NCBI GenBank assembly: GCA_026129545.1
Contig: JAHCHX010000001.1
Span: forward strand, 1,735,501 to 1,799,500
Length of the DNA: 64,000 bases
Direction of reading: 5' to 3'
Source of the DNA: Saprospiraceae bacterium
Lineage (GTDB): Bacteria; Bacteroidota; Bacteroidia; Chitinophagales; Saprospiraceae
Under the pieces are notes generated by a model, which ran no database searches, had not been told where the DNA came from, and saw only the letters and a list, made by a program, of their open reading frames with translations. Below are positions 60,344 to 64,000 of this stretch, in pieces; position 1 is the stretch's first letter, and each line of letters opens with the position of its first letter. The position numbers were made by a program, and so were the translations under genes.

Positions 60344-60919
60344 ATGCTCAATTTTTCCCGCCCCCTTATTCTCGCTTCTCAAAGCCCGCGTCGCAAGCAA
60401 CTGTTGCAGGAGGCGGGCTTTGATTTTTCGGTGCAAGCGTTTGATGTGGATGAAAGTTTCCCCCCGGAAATGCCTCCGACGGAGGTGGCCCCGTGGCTGG
60501 CCCAACGCAAAGCCCACGCGGCGGCACATCTGATAAAAGCACGCGAAGTTGTGTTGGCCGCCGATTCGGTCGTCATTTTGGACAATGCCATTTTCAACAA
60601 ACCCAGCGATTATGGCGATGCTTTTCGCATGATTCGGCAGCTTTCTGGCAAGCAACACACCGTCGTCACGGGTGTCTGCTTGTTGGCAAAAGAAAGGGAA
60701 AAGGTATTTGCAGGCATCACAAAAGTCTGGTTCGCCGAACTGAGCGACGAGGAAATTGACTACTACATCCGCATCTGGCAGCCTTTCGACAAGGCAGGCT
60801 CTTATGGCGCGCAGGATTGGATTGGCCACTGTAAAATCACCCGGATTGAAGGCACATTTCAGAATGTGATGGGACTACCCGTTGACTTGGTGTATGCGGC
60901 CTTGCGTGACTTTTTATGA
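60344..60919 (+). CDS. maf: Maf-like nucleotide pyrophosphatase
   Basis: 191 residues hydrolysing non-canonical or pyrimidine nucleoside triphosphates (dTTP/UTP type). Motifs: LILASQSPRRKQLLQEAGF, the catalytic VLAADSVVIL (Asp), FNKPSDYGDAFRMIRQLSGK and GAQDWIGHCKITRIEGTFQN. It acts in the cytosol; housekeeping of nucleotide pools or septum control is known for the family. The ATG is chosen over a TTG four codons earlier. It begins 22 bases after the TlpA-like gene. Confidence 0.93.
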   Translation: MLNFSRPLILASQSPRRKQLLQEAGFDFSVQAFDVDESFPPEMPPTEVAPWLAQRKAHAAAHLIKAREVVLAADSVVILDNAIFNKPSDYGDAFRMIRQLSGKQHTVVTGVCLLAKEREKVFAGITKVWFAELSDEEIDYYIRIWQPFDKAGSYGAQDWIGHCKITRIEGTFQNVMGLPVDLVYAALRDFL

Positions 60920-61024
60920 TACTTTTAACAGATGTCACCCACCTGGCGATGAACTAATTTTATGAGTTCCATCGTTCACGCTTTGTTTTTCCCAACAATT
61001 AACCAGTTAAACTTTTTTTCTATC

Positions 61025-61228
61025 ATGTCACACTACCTCGCAGAACGCAACGAGCGCCAAAGCCGACGCCACGCTTTGGTGCTGGCCATCGCCCTCCACC
61101 TTGCTCTTGCAGCCCTTTTGTACCTCTACACGAGCGAGGAGTCCTCGAACCAACCGCGCATCCCCGAACCAGTCAAGCTCGAAAAAGAACGACCACAGCC
61201 GCAAGCAAAGGCTGTCAATCTGCCATAA
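61025..61228 (+). CDS. small single-span membrane protein
   Basis: 67 residues. A basic start (MSHYLAERNERQSRRH) precedes one hydrophobic helix (ALVLAIALHLALAALLYLYT) and a Pro/Glu/Lys-rich tail (IPEPVKLEKERPQPQAK). The pattern resembles the N-terminal anchor and Pro-rich start of TonB-type proteins, but the rest is absent. No family recognised. A clear terminator follows. Confidence 0.6.
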   Translation: MSHYLAERNERQSRRHALVLAIALHLALAALLYLYTSEESSNQPRIPEPVKLEKERPQPQAKAVNLP

Positions 61229-61265
61229 GCCCCTGTACCAACCCAAGGGGAAAACAAGAGAACAG

Positions 61266-61299
61266 AAGTCGCACCTATCCCACAGGTGCGACTTTTTTT
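61266..61299 (+). terminator. Rho-independent terminator
   Basis: Perfect 11-bp stem AAGTCGCACCT / AGGTGCGACTT with a 7-base loop followed by a T-run, ending the operon before the convergent lactonase-like gene. Confidence 0.88.
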
Positions 61300-62335
61300 A
61301 TTTTAGCCAAACCCGCATCAGGTAGTCGTCCGCCGTGAGGTAAAGCGCCTTCCCCTCATTGCCAAAAGCGCAGTTGGAAGTTGCCTGCCCAGTGTCTATC
61401 CTGCCGAGTATCGTTCCGTCTGGATGAAAAACCCACACACCTCCCGGCCCTGTGGCGAATATGATTCCTTGTGCATTGACCTTGAGGCCATCTGGCAGAC
61501 CGGGCATCTCCTTCGACACTTTGGAGGTGGCATCGTGAAACAAGCGGCCATGGCCCAGCATCCCGTCGGGCTGCACATCGTAAGCCACCCAGATGGCTTT
61601 GTTCGGGTCGGAATTGGCGACGTACAGCGTCCTTTCGTCAGGCGAAAAAGCGATACCGTTGGGGCGAGTGAGCGAATCAACCAAGAGGTTCAGCGTGCCA
61701 TCGGGTTGAAGCAGGTAAACCCCTTGAAAAGGGATTTCTTTGAACGGGTCATCCATTTGTTTTTCCAAACCATAAGGCGGGTCGGTGAAATACAATCGGC
61801 CTTTACTGTCAAAGACAGCATCGTTAGGGCTGTTGAGCCGCTTGCCATCCCATCGGTCGGCGAGGGTCGTGAATTCGGGTTGGGGTTGTTGGAGCGGCGC
61901 GTTCATGCGAGCGACGCGGCGGTCGCCATGTTGGCAAAGCACGAGCAGGCCATTGCCGTCAAGCAGCAATCCGTTGGCGCCCGGCTCGCCCGTGCGAGTT
62001 TGCTTGCCAGTATAGCCGGAAGGTGTCAAATAGATGCTCGTCCCCTCCCCTTCTTTCCAGCGCATGATTCGGTTGGGCGGAATATCGGTGAACAGGAGAA
62101 AGGCACCATCCTTTATCCAAATCGGGCCTTCTGCCCATTCAAATCCTTCAGCCAGTATTTCGATGTTGGCATCGAAGGCGATGATGCTGTCAAGCAAAGG
62201 GTGGAAGCGCTCGATTTTGCCAGTAGTGGCATAACGAGATTGCGTCGGGGACGTTTTTTGAGAAGCTTCTTGTTTGCAGGCTACCAACAACAGGGCAGCA
62301 AAGCAGAAAGGTAGCAAGGAGAAATGTGGTGTCAT
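61298..62335 (-). CDS. SMP-30/gluconolactonase/LRE-family lipoprotein
   Basis: 345 residues with lipobox LLLVAC (Cys about 20). The six-bladed propeller motifs are present: ILAEGFEWAEGPIWIKDGAFLLFTD, ANGLLLDGNGLLVLCQHGDRRV, LNSPNDAVFDSKGRLYFTDPPYGL (metal-binding Asn/Asp), RPNGIAFSPDERTLYVANSDP and LPDGLKVNAQGIIFATGPGG. It hydrolyses a sugar lactone or related ester; the exact substrate is unknown. Periplasmic or outer-membrane lipoprotein. It ends inside the T-run of the facing terminator. Confidence 0.93.
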   Translation of the reverse strand: MTPHFSLLPFCFAALLLVACKQEASQKTSPTQSRYATTGKIERFHPLLDSIIAFDANIEILAEGFEWAEGPIWIKDGAFLLFTDIPPNRIMRWKEGEGTSIYLTPSGYTGKQTRTGEPGANGLLLDGNGLLVLCQHGDRRVARMNAPLQQPQPEFTTLADRWDGKRLNSPNDAVFDSKGRLYFTDPPYGLEKQMDDPFKEIPFQGVYLLQPDGTLNLLVDSLTRPNGIAFSPDERTLYVANSDPNKAIWVAYDVQPDGMLGHGRLFHDATSKVSKEMPGLPDGLKVNAQGIIFATGPGGVWVFHPDGTILGRIDTGQATSNCAFGNEGKALYLTADDYLMRVWLK

Positions 62336-62417
62336 AATAGAGTTCGATTGATTCGATTATCCGCATGGTTGAGCCGTTCGGACGGCCCGCTTGGTCGTAA
62401 CATTTGTAAAATGGGGG

Positions 62418-63074
62418 TCAATGTCGCTCGCCAAAAATCAAACTCCCGATGCGCACTATCGTGCTCCCCTCTTCCACGGCAATGCGCCAATCGTCCGACA
62501 TTCCCATCGAGATTTCGCGGAAATGTAGGCTTGAGGAGAAGTAATTCGTTTTGAGGTTTTGAAAAATAGATTTCAAATGTCGGAATTCGCGGCGCACCTG
62601 TCCCGCATCATCGGTGAAGGTAGCCATGCCCATCACACCGCAAACCCGTACGTTTTTCATTTGCTGGAATGTCTCGCTGGCGAGCAATGTGCTGGCTTCC
62701 GCTTCGTCGAGACCGAACTTGGTCTCTTCCTTAGCGATGTGAAACTGTAGCAGACAATCCACGACGCGATGCACCTTGCTTGCTTGTTTGTCAATTTCTT
62801 GGAGCAGTTTCAGGCTGTCCACCGAATGAATCATCCGCACAAAAGGCGCGATGAATTTCACTTTGTTTGTCTGCAAATGGCCAATCAAGTGCCATTCGAT
62901 GTCGGCGGGCAGCGCGGCTTGTTTTGCAAGCATCTCCTGTACGCGGTTCTCGCCGAAGATGCGATGGCCTTGCCGATAGATTTCCATCACTCGTTCGGGT
63001 GGATGAGTTTTGGAAACCGCAACCAGGGTAACATTTTTGGCAGCAAGTTCGCGGAGTAGTTCGTTTAGCATCAT
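62418..63074 (-). CDS. YggS/PROSC-family PLP-binding protein
   Basis: 218 residues. Motifs: VTLVAVSKTHPPERVMEIY with the PLP Lys near residue 22, FGENRVQEMLAKQAALP, EWHLIGHLQTNKVKFIAPF, FGLDEAEASTLL and SMGMSDDWRIAVEEGSTIVRIGS. The protein keeps PLP levels balanced in the cytosol and has no known enzyme activity. It is co-oriented with the lactonase-like gene about 80 bases away and has the usual length. Confidence 0.93.
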   Translation of the reverse strand: MMLNELLRELAAKNVTLVAVSKTHPPERVMEIYRQGHRIFGENRVQEMLAKQAALPADIEWHLIGHLQTNKVKFIAPFVRMIHSVDSLKLLQEIDKQASKVHRVVDCLLQFHIAKEETKFGLDEAEASTLLASETFQQMKNVRVCGVMGMATFTDDAGQVRREFRHLKSIFQNLKTNYFSSSLHFREISMGMSDDWRIAVEEGSTIVRIGSLIFGERH

Positions 63075-63452
63075 TTTTGATACCCAAATTGAAGAGGGTT
63101 TGAAGATTTCCTTGATTGATTTGTATGATTTTCAAAGGATTGCGAGCGCCGCTCGTTCATAACCACCTTGTCAGACCCTGTACTCAGGGGCTTGCCCGGC
63201 CAAGGGAAGCGGACGGGGCTGACTTGCGTTGACTAGAAATGAAAAGCAGGCAGTAAAAGTAGGGTGAAAGTCAACTTTTGGAAAAAACGGAAAGGTTCGC
63301 GTGTGAATTTTTTGCAAAGCCTTACCCATCGCGTGTTATCGTTGAGATGCTTTGCGGCTTTTTGCCATACCTTAGCCGCCCTAATTACCCAAAGCTGTTT
63401 TTTGACAAAAAATCCCGTGTTTCATCCAATTATTGAAGTCCGAATTTCAATT
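63075..63452. other. intergenic region, holds repeat copy 4
   Basis: A 378-base divergent gap between the YggS-type gene and the last gene. Apart from the dispersed repeat I see no gene and no clear TAnnTTTG box. Confidence 0.5.
63188..63218. repeat. dispersed GCTTGCCCGGCCAAGC element, copy 4
   Basis: GGGCTTGCCCGGCCAAG followed by GGAAGCGGACGGGG. It shares the hairpin core with copies at 29778, 38605 and 40647, but is not flanked by the GTTTGAGG heptamers. Confidence 0.75.
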
Positions 63453-64000
63453 ATGTCATCCCGCTTTTTACTCCCATTTGCATTTTTTGCGCTCTGCTTT
63501 TCTTCCCAAAAGTCATTTTCCCAAGTCACGATTTGGCAAGAAAACTTTAGTGGTGCCAACCAAGGTTGGACCCAAGACTTTACCGATTGCGACGGCTCTG
63601 GCTCTGCGGGCGTGCAGAATGGCCGCTTCGAAGTAATTGACATGGAAGGCTCTCCATGCTGCCCCACTGGTGCCACCACGGGTGGCGCCAACAACAACGA
63701 GTGGCTCACCAATGCCATCAACACGGAGAATTTTTGCAACATCGGCATTTCGGTTCAATATGGATTTATTGGGACGTTTGAGTGCTCGCCGGGAGGCCCT
63801 TATTTCGCTTGCTCCGGCGACCCATTTGTGGACAACGGCCACGACCAGATGGTGTTTGAATATGAACTCGACAACAACGGAACGTGGGTACAGTTCGCCT
63901 ACATCTGTGGCGGTCAAGCGGGCACGGCAGTTGTCAATAACCTCACCTGCAATTCTATCCGAATCAGAATAAGGCCCGCCAATAAAGCCATTGCGGAGAC
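63453..64000 (+). CDS. secreted protein, 3' end outside window
   Basis: At least 182 residues, open at the window end. Signal peptide: MSSRFLLPFAFFALCFSS, cleavage probably in SFSQ-VTIW. The mature part begins VTIWQENFSGANQGWTQDFT and continues with a Cys-rich, Asn/Gly-rich beta pattern (EGSPCCPTGATTG, NEWLTNAINTENFCNIGISV, FACSGDPFVDNGHDQMVFEY, NSIRIRIRPANKAIAET). This ENFSG...GW opening is common in large extracellular T9SS-exported proteins of this phylum, whose C-terminal sorting domain would lie beyond the window. The function is not inferable. Confidence 0.75.
   Translation, partial: MSSRFLLPFAFFALCFSSQKSFSQVTIWQENFSGANQGWTQDFTDCDGSGSAGVQNGRFEVIDMEGSPCCPTGATTGGANNNEWLTNAINTENFCNIGISVQYGFIGTFECSPGGPYFACSGDPFVDNGHDQMVFEYELDNNGTWVQFAYICGGQAGTAVVNNLTCNSIRIRIRPANKAIAE

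Noticed and set aside
1..64000. tRNA, rRNA, CRISPR array or transposase
   Set aside because: I looked for T-loop-like sequences, regularly spaced repeats and transposase motifs and saw none that held up. A tRNA scan could still find one.

Overview
The window looks like chromosomal DNA of a free-living member of the Bacteroidota, probably a Saprospiria/Chitinophagia-like lineage. The evidence is a SusC/SusD pair, a PorP/SprF-type protein of the type IX secretion system, paired CotH-kinase secreted proteins, very large VCBS/UnbV lipoproteins, many Ala-Gln signal-peptide cleavage sites, and recurrent TAnnTTTG promoter boxes. G+C is roughly 50-55 % by eye. It drops in the restriction-modification region near 45-47 kb. 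I saw no rRNA, tRNA, transposase or CRISPR array.

Layout. 0-1.9 kb: end of a multi-pass membrane protein and a small secreted protein. 1.9-13.7 kb, minus strand: SusC, SusD and two tandem paralogous VCBS/UnbV lipoproteins, probably one nutrient-uptake or surface locus. 14-26.3 kb, mostly plus strand: housekeeping genes for putrescine synthesis (agmatine deiminase and N-carbamoylputrescine amidase), RluD, a lipid kinase, a SUI1-like factor, a periplasmic-binding lipoprotein, a TrmH-type RNA methyltransferase, a glycosyltransferase, KdsB, a LysM/RlpA-like protein, RibH and an MBL hydrolase. 26.3-31 kb, minus strand: two CotH-type secreted kinases, a small conserved-looking protein and an unusual aquaporin. 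31-37 kb, plus strand: an S9 peptidase and a very long TraB/GumN protein. 37-45 kb, mostly minus strand: cystathionine beta-synthase, a PIF1-like helicase, DUF1761 and DUF4407 membrane proteins, biotin carboxylase and a PQQ-propeller lipoprotein.

44.9-49.5 kb is the accessory hot spot. It holds a 49-codon stump of a PfkB-type sugar kinase, a complete EcoRV-like restriction-modification operon, prfC, and a VapC-type PIN toxin with its small upstream partner. Immediately after the toxin lies a second copy of the last 18 codons of prfC, still in frame and differing almost only at synonymous sites. The toxin module therefore sits between two prfC 3' ends, the footprint of an insertion or allele replacement at prfC.

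49.5-64 kb: DUF4139 protein, glutathione peroxidase, pirin, MtgA, a TMTC-like membrane/TPR protein, an amidohydrolase-fold protein lacking its first metal-binding His pair, PorP/SprF, a TlpA-like thioredoxin protein, Maf, an SMP-30 lactonase-like lipoprotein, a YggS-type PLP protein and the start of a secreted protein.

Several dispersed repeat families lie between genes: a ~33-bp GCTTGCCCGGCCAAGC element in four copies, an ~82-bp element in two copies, and AATGACCC-type iteron palindromes. Two palindromic elements appear to have been inserted in frame into the two VCBS paralogs.
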